From Pirellulaceae bacterium (GTDB taxonomy: Bacteria; Planctomycetota; Planctomycetia; Pirellulales; Pirellulaceae), in assembly GCA_022448645.1 (NCBI GenBank), contig JAKVBZ010000005.1, positions 62,001 through 126,000 on the forward strand: DNA of 64,000 bases. Direction: 5' to 3'. Both the position numbers and the translations under genes were made by a program. Of this stretch, positions 35,047 through 43,513 are shown piece after piece; position 1 is the first letter of the stretch, and the number at the start of each line of letters is the position of its first letter. The notes beneath the pieces were generated by a model, which worked only from the letters and a program-made list of their open reading frames with translations, searched no databases and was not told the DNA's origin.

Positions 35047-36201
35047 ATGAAAATTACGGCTATTCGAGCGCACATAATGGGCGTCTCCGGCGCCGGAGGC
35101 CATGCACCTCGACGGAATTGGATCTTCGTCGAGGTAGAGACTGACGAGGGCATCTCTGGAGTTGGCGAAGCCACGACAGAATATCAAGAGCACGCTGTGG
35201 TCGCCATGATCGAAGACCACTTGGCACCGCTGCTGGTGGGACAAGACCCCACCCGCGTACACTACGCTTGGCAGCAAATGCAGCGATTACTCTGGTGGCG
35301 GGGCGGCGTCGTCGTCTCTAGTGCGGCCAGCGGTATCGAACAGGCACTGTGGGACATCACCGGCAAAGCATACGGCCAACCCGTGTATAAGTTATTGGGC
35401 GGCGCGGTGCGTGATCATGTACGGCTCTATGCACGCACCGATCTGAACCTGGCCACGTTTGGAGAAGAAGCCGCTGCCGCCATCGACGAGGGGTTTGACG
35501 CGTTCAAATTCGGACCTGGCCCCCACGTCAAACCGTTTTGCTCCGAAAAGCAAGTCGATGTGGCACTGGATGTGGCTCATCAAGTTCGCGAAGCCGCAGG
35601 ACCCGACTGCGACCTAATAATCGATTGCGGCGGCATCTTCTCTCCACAAGCGGCCCACCGTCTGATTACTGGGCTGCGCGACGTACGGATGTTTTTTGTC
35701 GAAGAACCCGTCAATATGGATACGCCACGCGGATTAGTGGAACTGAGAAGAGCTTTTCCGGACACGCGCATCGCGGCGGGCGAGCGATTGATGACGCGGT
35801 GGCAGTTCCGAGAGTGGTTGGAACAGGGCGCCGTGGATGTCATTCAGGCCGACATCTCCCACTGCGGTGGCATCGGCGAATTGCTGCGGATCGCATCCTA
35901 TGCCGAAATCCATAACGTGTTGGTGGCTCCACACAATCCGTATGGACCGGTCGCCTTGGCAGCCAGCGTCCATGCCGCACTGTGTATGCCGAACTTTTCC
36001 ATCCTGGAACACTGCCGACACCGGCCTTGGTTCGAAAAAGTGCAAGTAGAAGGGCTCGCAGTGCAGGGGGGGCGCATCGAGTTGCCCGAACGTCCTGGCC
36101 TGGGTGTCGAGCTAGACTGGGATTATGTGAAACAACATTCGTACGAACATTTACCATTACGTGCACCGCGGCAAAGTGACGGTAGCTTGCCGCCATTGTA
36201 G
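35047..36201 (+). CDS. Mandelate racemase/enolase-family acid-sugar dehydratase
   Basis: 384 residues. The N-terminal capping domain is MKITAIRAHIMGV to about residue 115. The barrel carries the metal ligands Asp193 (LIIDCGG), Glu219 (VEEP) and Glu246 (AGERL), and the catalytic His296 (APHNPYGP). This pattern is that of the galactonate/gluconate dehydratase branch of the mandelate racemase subgroup (DgoD-like). The enzyme should dehydrate an aldonate or aldarate to a 2-keto-3-deoxy acid. It is downstream of the SDR and 19 bases before the SMP-30 remnant. The exact sugar is not readable from sequence. Confidence 0.9.
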   Translation: MKITAIRAHIMGVSGAGGHAPRRNWIFVEVETDEGISGVGEATTEYQEHAVVAMIEDHLAPLLVGQDPTRVHYAWQQMQRLLWWRGGVVVSSAASGIEQALWDITGKAYGQPVYKLLGGAVRDHVRLYARTDLNLATFGEEAAAAIDEGFDAFKFGPGPHVKPFCSEKQVDVALDVAHQVREAAGPDCDLIIDCGGIFSPQAAHRLITGLRDVRMFFVEEPVNMDTPRGLVELRRAFPDTRIAAGERLMTRWQFREWLEQGAVDVIQADISHCGGIGELLRIASYAEIHNVLVAPHNPYGPVALAASVHAALCMPNFSILEHCRHRPWFEKVQVEGLAVQGGRIELPERPGLGVELDWDYVKQHSYEHLPLRAPRQSDGSLPPL

Positions 36202-36220
36202 CCTTATCTCTAAGGTCGTC

Positions 36221-36682
36221 ATGTCTTCGGTCACCACTTACGACTTGGAAAAGATCGCTCACATTCGCGGTGTGGACCACCCCGAGTCGATTGGCATTGG
36301 TCCTGCTGGCGAAGCATACACGACCGGGACCGGTTGTCAGGTTTACCGCATCGATCTGCAGACTAACTCATGCGAGCAGTTTGCCACCACAAAAGCCCGA
36401 TGCTTGGGCTCGGTAGTCGACGCTGACGGCAATCTTTACGTGGCTCACACCGCTGGCGATGTGCTACGGATCACACCCCAAGGTGAAATCAGTCAGTATG
36501 CGGCAGCGCCGGGCGGCGAGCCGATGAAGTGCACGAATTATCCGGCTTTCGATCGTCAAGGAAACATGTACCTTTCGGAAAGTGGTGACTGGTCGGGGGC
36601 TGTCTCATCCCGCATCTTGCACCGAGGGACTGTAGGCCGGATCACACATCAAACATCCCGCAACCACCCTCACCCACATTGA
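36221..36682 (+). pseudogene. Truncated SMP-30/gluconolactonase-like gene
   Basis: 153 residues from the ATG at 36221, with TAAGG 8 bases upstream. The N-terminal part fits the SMP-30/gluconolactonase/LRE propeller: VDHPESIGIGPAGEAYTTGT, LGSVVDADGNLYVAHTAGDV and YPAFDRQGNMYLSESGDW. Family members are about 290-300 residues. Here homology-like sequence stops after SESGDW, and the last ~25 residues (VSSRILHRGTVGRITHQTSR) look unrelated. No continuation is seen in the other two frames nearby. Most likely a 3' truncation by recombination; half a propeller should not fold. Its place after the dehydratase supports a former lactonase step. Confidence 0.6.
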
Positions 36683-36778
36683 CCAACCCCAAGCTGCCTC
36701 GGCACAATAGACTGATTCACGCTCCATACCTATTGCATTACTATTCCAGCAATCCCCCACACACCATCGATCACGAAC

Positions 36779-38047
36779 ATGACTGCTGTACGCAACTTTT
36801 CCCTACATCGACTTGAAATTGCCGGGCTGTCCGTTGCCCAATTGGCACACCAATTTGGAACTCCCTGCTATGTCTATGACGCCAACGCCATTGTGGCGCG
36901 GATCGAACAATTGCAGGCTTTTGATGCCATCCGCTACGCACAGAAGGCCTGTTCCAATCTGGCCATCGTGGATCTGGTACGGAGACACGGTTGTGTGGTC
37001 GATGCGGTCAGCGCCTGGGAAATTCGTCGAGCATTGAAGGCTGGATACGAGGTGGCCGGAGAACCGTCTCCCATCGTTTATACTGCCGACATTTTCGATC
37101 AAGAATCACTGGACTTGGTTGTGGAACATGGCATCCACGTGAACGTCGGATCGCCCGATATGATTGACCAGCTGGGAGAACGTGCTCCCGGCTCTGAGAT
37201 CACGTTGCGGATTAACCCCGGTTTTGGCCATGGTCACAGCCAAAAAACGAATACTGGCGGAAAACAGTCCAAACACGGTTTGTGGCACGGTCAACTCGAG
37301 GATATCCTGCGTCGCGCCGATTTTCACGGTTTGAACATTACCGGAGTCCACATGCATATCGGTTCGGGAACCGATTTGGAACACCTAGCACAAGTCTGTG
37401 GGGCGTTGGAACAAACCGCTTTACAAATCGGTCGAAGCGTACGGACCATCAGTGCCGGCGGTGGACTACCGATCCCGTACCAGGAAAGCGAGTCAGCCAT
37501 CGACCTGGACGCCTACTACCAGCTGTGGGATCAGACTCGACAAAAACTGCAACAAGCCTGGGGTCATCCGGTGACTCTCGAAATCGAACCCGGACGTTTT
37601 TTGGTAGCGGAAAGTGGCTACTTGATCAGTGAAATTCGAGCCATCAAGTGGATGGACGATAATCTGTTCTATCTCGTGGACGCTGGCTTTAACGATCTGG
37701 CGAGACCTATCCTATACGGTGCCTACCATCCCATGTCGATAGCACCCCGCAGTGGACAAGTCTCTGAAAAGCTGCAACCAGTCATCGTCGGCGGACCGCT
37801 CTGTGAATCGGGAGACATTTTCACTCAGCAAGAGGGAGGCTTTGTGGCCCACCGAGATCTCCCTGTAGCTAACGTCGGTGACCTGCTGGTCATCGAGTGC
37901 GCAGGCGCCTACGGTTCCGTCATGGCATCAAATTACAACTCGAAACCATTGGCTGCCGAAGTGCTGCTCAAAGACCGTCAGGCCCATTTGATCAGGTCGC
38001 GCCAAACGTTCGAGGAAATGATTCGCGGTGAATCGATTGTCGATTGA
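36779..38047 (+). CDS. lysA: Diaminopimelate decarboxylase
   Basis: 422 residues. This fold-type III PLP enzyme catalyses the last step of lysine synthesis, meso-diaminopimelate to lysine. The PLP lysine is Lys56 in IRYAQKACSN. The phosphate loop is HMHIGSG, with SAGGGLPIPY and GRFLVAESGYLI following. The substrate-binding C-terminal part is GGPLCESGDIF and ECAGAYGSVMASNYNSKPLA. The CESGD cysteine acts across the dimer. An N-terminal start at the ATG gives the normal length. It is 96 bases after the lactonase remnant and marks the return to core genes. It is monocistronic; a hairpin lies downstream. Confidence 0.94.
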   Translation: MTAVRNFSLHRLEIAGLSVAQLAHQFGTPCYVYDANAIVARIEQLQAFDAIRYAQKACSNLAIVDLVRRHGCVVDAVSAWEIRRALKAGYEVAGEPSPIVYTADIFDQESLDLVVEHGIHVNVGSPDMIDQLGERAPGSEITLRINPGFGHGHSQKTNTGGKQSKHGLWHGQLEDILRRADFHGLNITGVHMHIGSGTDLEHLAQVCGALEQTALQIGRSVRTISAGGGLPIPYQESESAIDLDAYYQLWDQTRQKLQQAWGHPVTLEIEPGRFLVAESGYLISEIRAIKWMDDNLFYLVDAGFNDLARPILYGAYHPMSIAPRSGQVSEKLQPVIVGGPLCESGDIFTQQEGGFVAHRDLPVANVGDLLVIECAGAYGSVMASNYNSKPLAAEVLLKDRQAHLIRSRQTFEEMIRGESIVD

Positions 38048-38203
38048 TGGAGAGAAAGAGACCAAATCCGGTGACTTGCACCCAATGCGATTGGCTCTGA
38101 ACCTTCAACGCTAGCCGTGAGCCTGGTAGGGTAGGTTTGTCGGACGAATCCCGACACTAGCGCGTTCGGCTCAATGCTCTGGCCGCCAAGTGGGTGATCT
38201 GGG

Positions 38204-38227
38204 ACGCTAGCGCTTTAGCGTTCTTTC
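38204..38227 (+). terminator. Hairpin with T-rich tail downstream of lysA
   Basis: ACGCTA (38204-38209) pairs with TAGCGT (38216-38221), followed by TCTTTC. It lies 156 bases after the lysA stop, in a region with other GC-rich inverted elements (38110-38180: GCTAGCCGTGAGCC and GCGTTCGGCTCA). It may be a terminator for lysA or part of a planctomycete palindromic repeat. Confidence 0.4.
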
Positions 38228-38264
38228 GAACGAGTACTCGGTAACCCAGGCAACCACAGAGAAA

Positions 38265-39047
38265 CTAGCTACCGCTGGTATCGGCAGTATTGGCTGGTTC
38301 TTGTTCCACATCGTCACTCTGAGACTGTTCTTGCATGGCCTGCATCACAGATTCTGGCAGCCCGTTGACGATCTGAGTTTCCTGAATATTGGCTTCAACC
38401 AAACGCAAAATTTCTTCGGTCGCTGGCCGGTCGTATTTGCAATCATCTAAGACAAAATTTTTCATGCGCCCCTTTTCCTCGTAGGTGATTTTGGCAATTC
38501 CTTTGTTGCTCCATTTCTTCTTGTCCAGCTCGGTGATTTTCGATAGGGCTAATTCCTCGCCCCAACTGGATCGAATCGTTGTCTCATCGGCTTCGATCCA
38601 TTTACCTCGCGAACTGAAAAAGATGAACAAGGCCCATAGGCCCAAGGGCGTTGACACCGCTGCCATCACATATTGCAACTGAATCTTTACCTCCATTTCC
38701 TCACGAACATGCTCTTCACCCGTCGCAGGATCGGGAATAGTCTCTTCCCATTTGTGCTCGTAGGCCAAATCTGGCCACTTATCAAGCTTTCCCATTTCTT
38801 TCAGTAAGGAATAGTTGGCCAAAGGTGCAGGTAACGTTGGCCAGTGGTTTTCCTCAGCCAAATCAGTCCAATCATGCAACGAATCTGAATCTCTCAGCTC
38901 AACGTACTTCGCCAGCGCTTCCTCCAAATCACGGGGATAGCTATAAAGAGCGTCCTTAAAACACAACCCTGTCCAGAACAGCAAAACAGCACCAATGAGT
39001 GCAAACCGCCAGAAAAAACGAGGATTTGAATCAGCACGGATAGACAT
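38265..39047 (-). CDS. Two-TM membrane protein of unknown function
   Basis: 260 residues. One membrane helix at ~12-30 (FFWRFALIGAVLLFWTGLCF) and a second at ~127-146 (YVMAAVSTPLGLWALFIFFS) flank a charged, Trp-rich loop of about 95 residues. The C-terminal ~110 residues are soluble and beta-rich (WIEADETTIRSSWGEELALS), resembling a PH-like membrane-protein domain, and end in an acidic Gln/Ser tail. It is convergent with lysA and divergent from the MFS gene. I do not recognise a characterised relative. Confidence 0.75.
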   Translation of the reverse strand: MSIRADSNPRFFWRFALIGAVLLFWTGLCFKDALYSYPRDLEEALAKYVELRDSDSLHDWTDLAEENHWPTLPAPLANYSLLKEMGKLDKWPDLAYEHKWEETIPDPATGEEHVREEMEVKIQLQYVMAAVSTPLGLWALFIFFSSRGKWIEADETTIRSSWGEELALSKITELDKKKWSNKGIAKITYEEKGRMKNFVLDDCKYDRPATEEILRLVEANIQETQIVNGLPESVMQAMQEQSQSDDVEQEPANTADTSGS

Positions 39048-39084
39048 AGCAACTCCAATGATTTAGCTCGACAATCGGTACAAT

Positions 39085-39110
39085 GAGCCGCAGGACGCTA
39101 GTCCTCGGTT
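39085..39110. repeat. GC-rich palindromic intergenic repeat
   Basis: The core CCGCAGGACGCTAGTCCTCG forms a hairpin (AGGAC-GCTA-GTCCT, then CCG/CGG across a C-C mismatch), preceded by GAG and followed by GTT. It lies upstream of the two-TM membrane gene. GAGCC and CGCTAG elements of the same flavour occur at 38110-38215. It resembles a dispersed planctomycete palindrome. Confidence 0.5.
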
Positions 39111-39302
39111 ATTGGGCATTTGGCGGAAAATCCGCGTAGATTTCCAGGTTCGTTAATTTCATGTTACATAACGCTTTGAAATTTGGGGAATGGAAGTCCT
39201 TAAAATTGGACAATATTCCACCCACATAGAACGGTTGCGCTAATTATACGCTTGGTTCCGTACCTCTCTTCTGTGGGTGTCAAGTTTAGTATACTAGTAC
39301 CT

Positions 39303-40673
39303 ATGCAGCCCGCTACGCCGCCGGACCTGGTTCCGCCCACCTCCACGGCCCCTCGAAAGACCGCTCCACCCGCTTCGTCATCGCACTCATCCGAGGACAT
39401 CTCGACGAAACAACGTAATTTCCTCATGATGGCAGCTCACCAGATTGCTTTTCGCAGTGGGTGGATATTCAAAACAGAAAGCGTCATCATTCCTGCGGTG
39501 CTCGATTCTATTTCGGGCGCGGGATGGGTTCGAGGCCTGCTGCCTTTACTCAATCGTGTGGGACACAGCATTCCACCTCTGATCCTGGCCGGAAGGCTCG
39601 AGCAGGCTGCTCGCAAGAAGTGGACCCTCATGATCACTTCCTGGCTCATGGTCGGATGTTTCTTGTTGTGGAGTCTTTTGTTTACGCCCCTGGCGGCAGT
39701 CTTGGCGTCGTGGAAGGCTATCCTCTTTCTGGTCATCTACGCTCTCTTCTTTTGCTGCGTCGGCGTGAACCAGCTTGCTCTCAACACTTTGCAAGGAAAA
39801 CTCATTCCCACCAAGTCTCGTGGCCGCCTGCTGTACGTGTCGAGTGTCGTCGGTGCCTTCACTGCTGTGACCTGCGCCTTGTGCATTTTGCCCAGCTGTC
39901 TATCTCCAGTCGAGCCACGTTTCGACTGGCTTTTCTTGTTTCCAGCCGCCATGTTTGGTATCGCCGCTGCATTGGTATTTGGCATCCGCGAGTACGCCGA
40001 TCCTAGTTCGGACCGACCTAGGACGAGGCAGAACGTATTTGTCACCGCTGTACAAACTTTGCAAAACGATCGAAATTTCTGCAAACTGGCTTTTGTCGGC
40101 TTTGCCGCCAGCAGTTCCATCCTGCTGTTTCCGCACTACCAACATTTAGGCCTACAGCAGATGCGGTTGGAACTGAAACAGCTCATGTGGTGGGTTGTGA
40201 TCCAGAATGTGGGAACGGCTATGTTTAGTATCCCGATGGGTGCCGTTGCCGATCGAGGTGGCAATCGCCTCGTGCTGCAAATTTTTATGATCACGATGGC
40301 AGCCGCACCTATTTCTGCTCTTGCGATTACCATGTTTGCCTCCAGCAGCTGGTTTGTTTTCGTTTTTCTACTGATTGGATCGACTCCCGTCGTGATTCGC
40401 ACGCTGCAAAACTTTACGCTAGAAGTTTGTACCAGCAAGGATCATGCTCACTATTTGAGTACTTTGAATGTCTGCCTGGCATTACCCATGGTTTTTTCAC
40501 CATTCGCGGGTTGGTGTGTGGACCTGTTCGGCTTTACAAGTGTGTTCATTGGTGTCACAGTAGTCATCTTGGCTGGCTGGTGTGTAACGTTCAGCCTGAA
40601 CGAACCACGCAGCGAGAATCGTTCCTTAGGCAACCATGCCCAATTGATGTGTGAGGACGACCACATACCATAA
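39303..40673 (+). CDS. MFS transporter
   Basis: 456 residues from the ATG at 39303; a TTG 51 bases upstream is the longest reading but less likely. The first ~40 residues are Pro/Ser/Thr-rich and probably cytoplasmic. Eleven to twelve hydrophobic segments follow, for example WLMVGCFLLWSLLFTPLAAV, WLFLFPAAMFGIAAALVFGI and LPMVFSPFAGWCVDLFGFTS. The loop IPTKSRGRLLYVSS and a basic-acidic pattern between helices fit the major facilitator superfamily. The substrate is not evident. It is followed by yjbQ after 12 bases, so the two could share a transcript. Confidence 0.83.
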   Translation: MQPATPPDLVPPTSTAPRKTAPPASSSHSSEDISTKQRNFLMMAAHQIAFRSGWIFKTESVIIPAVLDSISGAGWVRGLLPLLNRVGHSIPPLILAGRLEQAARKKWTLMITSWLMVGCFLLWSLLFTPLAAVLASWKAILFLVIYALFFCCVGVNQLALNTLQGKLIPTKSRGRLLYVSSVVGAFTAVTCALCILPSCLSPVEPRFDWLFLFPAAMFGIAAALVFGIREYADPSSDRPRTRQNVFVTAVQTLQNDRNFCKLAFVGFAASSSILLFPHYQHLGLQQMRLELKQLMWWVVIQNVGTAMFSIPMGAVADRGGNRLVLQIFMITMAAAPISALAITMFASSSWFVFVFLLIGSTPVVIRTLQNFTLEVCTSKDHAHYLSTLNVCLALPMVFSPFAGWCVDLFGFTSVFIGVTVVILAGWCVTFSLNEPRSENRSLGNHAQLMCEDDHIP

Positions 40674-40685
40674 CTCATTTTCTCC

Positions 40686-41108
40686 ATGGCTTGGATTCAA
40701 CGACAATTTGTTCTGCCGGCTTATCCTCGAGGATTCCACTTAATCACGCATTTTGTGGAGACAGAAGTACCGGAGATCCGCGAGATGCGTGTCGGCACAT
40801 TGCACCTGTTCCTGCAACATACATCCGCTTCGCTCACGATCAACGAAAACGCTGATCCTGATGTTCCACTCGACCTGGAAAGCTCCTTCAACGCCATCGC
40901 TCCCGAAGATTTCCCCCACCGACATACCATGGAGGGTGCTGACGACATGCCGGCTCACGTAAAATCCTCGTTGCTGAGCTGTTCGGTCACGGTGCCAGTT
41001 TCCGATGGTCGGCTTTGCCTGGGAACTTGGCAAGGCATCTACTTATGCGAACACCGTAATCACGCAGGATCGCGACACCTGGTGGCCACGTTGCACGGAG
41101 AGTCGTGA
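40686..41108 (+). CDS. yjbQ: YjbQ/UPF0047 family protein
   Basis: 140 residues, the family's normal length. The motif LHLFLQHTSASLTINENADP followed by VPLDLESSFNAI and SLLSCSVTVPVSDGRLCLGT is diagnostic, with the histidines that line the putative active site (HTSAS, and EHRNHAGSRH at the end). Family proteins show weak thiamine-phosphate synthase activity in some assays; the physiological role is unsettled. It sits 12 bases after the MFS gene and 62 bases before the Ski2-like helicase. Confidence 0.92.
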   Translation: MAWIQRQFVLPAYPRGFHLITHFVETEVPEIREMRVGTLHLFLQHTSASLTINENADPDVPLDLESSFNAIAPEDFPHRHTMEGADDMPAHVKSSLLSCSVTVPVSDGRLCLGTWQGIYLCEHRNHAGSRHLVATLHGES

Positions 41109-41170
41109 AACGCTCGCCAACTTGACGTGGAAATTCGACGATTCCATACTTCCAGTACGCTTCAAATCGC

Positions 41171-43513
41171 ATGACCACTCTTGATCGTGACCAGCTGGCA
41201 TCGCTTTACTTCGAGCAACTGGAACATGAACCCTACCCAGTCCAGGAGGAAGCCTTACTGGCATGGTTCACCACTCCGCAAGGTGTCCTCGTTTGCTCGC
41301 CGACAGGAACGGGAAAAACGCTGATCGCCGAAGCCGCTTTGTTTGAAGCTCTACACACGGGCCGGCGAGCTTATTACACGACACCGCTTATCGCACTGAC
41401 AGAACAAAAGCTGCAAGAAATGCAAGAGTCCGCAGTACGCTGGGGATTTCGTGCCGAAGACGTCGGCTTAGTTACCGGAAATCGCCGTGTCAATCCAGAC
41501 GCTTCGATCCTCGTCGTGGTCGCAGAAATCTTGTTCAATCGGCTGCTACACTCTTCCCAATTTGATTTTGAAAATGTCTCGGCCGTGGTGATGGACGAGT
41601 TCCACAGTTTCAACGATCCCGAGCGAGGGATCGTGTGGGAATTGTCACTGGGCCTTCTCCCGGCACACGTGCGTCTTTTACTCCTCTCAGCCACCGTGGG
41701 AAATTCTCGCGAGTTTGCCAACTGGCTGGATAAGTCTTATCAGCGCAACATCGAACTCGTTGAAGGAACTGAACGCAAAGTCCCCCTGTCGTTCGAATGG
41801 GTCGGAGACATGCTGCTGAACGAAAAGCTGGAGGAAATGGCCTCGGGTAACGATGTCAATCGCCGGACACCGGCGCTCGTTTTCTGCTTTAACCGGGAAG
41901 AATGTTGGAGCGTGGCCGAACAGCTCAAAGGCAAAAAGTTATTAGCCGACGGGCAGCAGGAAGCACTCGCTCAACAGCTGAAGGAACATGACTGGTCGCA
42001 AGGGGCTGGCCCCAAATTACGTCAGGTGTTGTTGCGAGGCGTCGGCGTGCACCACGCGGGACTGCTGCCTAAGTACAAAAGGATTGTGGAAAAACTATTT
42101 CAACGCAAACTACTGCCATTCACAATCTGCACCGAGACTTTAGCCGCGGGAATTAATCTACCAGCTCGGAGCGTCGTGATTCCCAATCTGCTCAAAGGTC
42201 CCCCCGATCGCAAACGATTGATCCCTCCCAGTGCAGCTCAACAAATGTTTGGCCGCGCCGGTCGACCTCAATTTGACGATCAAGGGTTCGTCGTGTCACT
42301 GGCTCATGAAGATGATGTGCGCATCAGTCGCTGGCGTGAAAAGTACAATCAGATCCCCGAAGACACCAAAGATCCTGGGCTGTTAAAAGCCAAAAAGGCA
42401 TTGAAGAAAAAAATGCCAAAAAGACGCAACAATGTGCAGTACTGGACACAAGGCCAATTTGAGCAACTCTACACAGCATCGCCGGGTAATCTCGAAAGTC
42501 GTGGGATCCTGCCGTGGCGTCTGTTGGCTTACCTGTTGCAATCGTCTCCCGAAGTCGAATCCATTCGCCAACTCGTCAGCAAGCGGTTACTGACACCCAA
42601 AAAGCTAGAGGCGGAACAAAGGCAACTTGAACGCATGCTGCTCACCTTGTGGAAAGCCGGATACGTGACGTTGGAACCCGAACCTCCTCCTCCGGGTTCC
42701 GAACCGGCCGAGCCAACGACTCCGCCAAGCTCTCCACAGATCATCCTAATTGGTGAAGCCTCCACACCGTCCGAAGATTCCACACCGTCCGAAGATTTCC
42801 CACCGGCGTATCGGCCGGATCGAGCCCATCCCACTCCTGCCCTGGAACAACTGCTTCTCTTACGAGGCGTCAATCCTCTATACGGTCTCTACCTGGTTAA
42901 CTCCTTGGGAATTGCGGATCGCAATGAGCGCATTCAAGCTCTGGAAAGCATCCTCGAGTTGCCCTGGTCACTCGGACCGGCGATACGGGTACCTCCACAA
43001 GACGAATTACCGCCCGGACCATTGGCCACACTTCGATTGGACACACAGCTACTGCAGCTCGGATTGGCCACACCCGCCGAATTGAGTGCGGCGGATCAAC
43101 CCGACGAAGAGGATCGTGACCGCATGTTCGCCGAGGAACGTGTGTGGGTTTTAGCGTTGGCCGACAAACTACGACGGCTGTTCGACCATCAATTCCCAGA
43201 CGTGCACGACGTGCGCACCACTCCAGTCTGGGTCGCTGGAGAGTTGCTGGAATTCGGCGGTGACTTTAACAAATACATCACCAGTCATCGCCTGCAAAAA
43301 CACGAAGGGGTGGTTTTCCGGCATCTACTGCGCCTGATCTTATTAATCGGCGAGTTCATACCTCTCTGTCCACCCGACACGACCGAAGAGGAATGGCAAG
43401 CTGAATTGTCGGAGATCCGAGAAACCCTGGTCGATTGTTGTCGAACAGTGGATCCAATGAGCACCGATAAGATGCTGGAGGAGGAACAAAAAGAAGCGAA
43501 CGCAACGGAATGA
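41171..43513 (+). CDS. Ski2-like DExH-box helicase
   Basis: 780 residues. Superfamily 2 helicase core: Q-like YPVQEEAL, Walker A SPTGTGKTL, motif II DEFH, motif III SAT and motif VI QMFGRAGRP. The wording ETLAAGINLPARSVVIPN and the DEFH box place it with Ski2/Mtr4-like RNA helicases. The C-terminal ~300 residues are helical (a ratchet-like region is plausible) and include a Pro-rich insert with an 18-bp DNA duplication (42761-42796). These helicases unwind RNA or DNA 3' to 5'; bacterial members are poorly studied. The stop (TGA, 43511-43513) abuts the convergent gene's stop. Confidence 0.9.
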   Translation: MTTLDRDQLASLYFEQLEHEPYPVQEEALLAWFTTPQGVLVCSPTGTGKTLIAEAALFEALHTGRRAYYTTPLIALTEQKLQEMQESAVRWGFRAEDVGLVTGNRRVNPDASILVVVAEILFNRLLHSSQFDFENVSAVVMDEFHSFNDPERGIVWELSLGLLPAHVRLLLLSATVGNSREFANWLDKSYQRNIELVEGTERKVPLSFEWVGDMLLNEKLEEMASGNDVNRRTPALVFCFNREECWSVAEQLKGKKLLADGQQEALAQQLKEHDWSQGAGPKLRQVLLRGVGVHHAGLLPKYKRIVEKLFQRKLLPFTICTETLAAGINLPARSVVIPNLLKGPPDRKRLIPPSAAQQMFGRAGRPQFDDQGFVVSLAHEDDVRISRWREKYNQIPEDTKDPGLLKAKKALKKKMPKRRNNVQYWTQGQFEQLYTASPGNLESRGILPWRLLAYLLQSSPEVESIRQLVSKRLLTPKKLEAEQRQLERMLLTLWKAGYVTLEPEPPPPGSEPAEPTTPPSSPQIILIGEASTPSEDSTPSEDFPPAYRPDRAHPTPALEQLLLLRGVNPLYGLYLVNSLGIADRNERIQALESILELPWSLGPAIRVPPQDELPPGPLATLRLDTQLLQLGLATPAELSAADQPDEEDRDRMFAEERVWVLALADKLRRLFDHQFPDVHDVRTTPVWVAGELLEFGGDFNKYITSHRLQKHEGVVFRHLLRLILLIGEFIPLCPPDTTEEEWQAELSEIRETLVDCCRTVDPMSTDKMLEEEQKEANATE
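42761..42796. repeat. 18-bp direct repeat inside the Ski2-like helicase gene
   Basis: TCCACACCGTCCGAAGAT occurs at 42761-42778 and 42779-42796. It encodes a repeated STPSED unit in the Pro-rich insert between the helicase core and the C-terminal domain. The duplication is in frame. Confidence 0.9.

Noticed and set aside
12787..36682. Integrative element or prophage as the carrier of the island
   Set aside because: No integrase, transposase, att-like repeats or flanking tRNA were found.
39252..39302. TTG start for the MFS gene
   Set aside because: An ATG 51 bases later gives a normal length, and the TTG has no ribosome-binding site.
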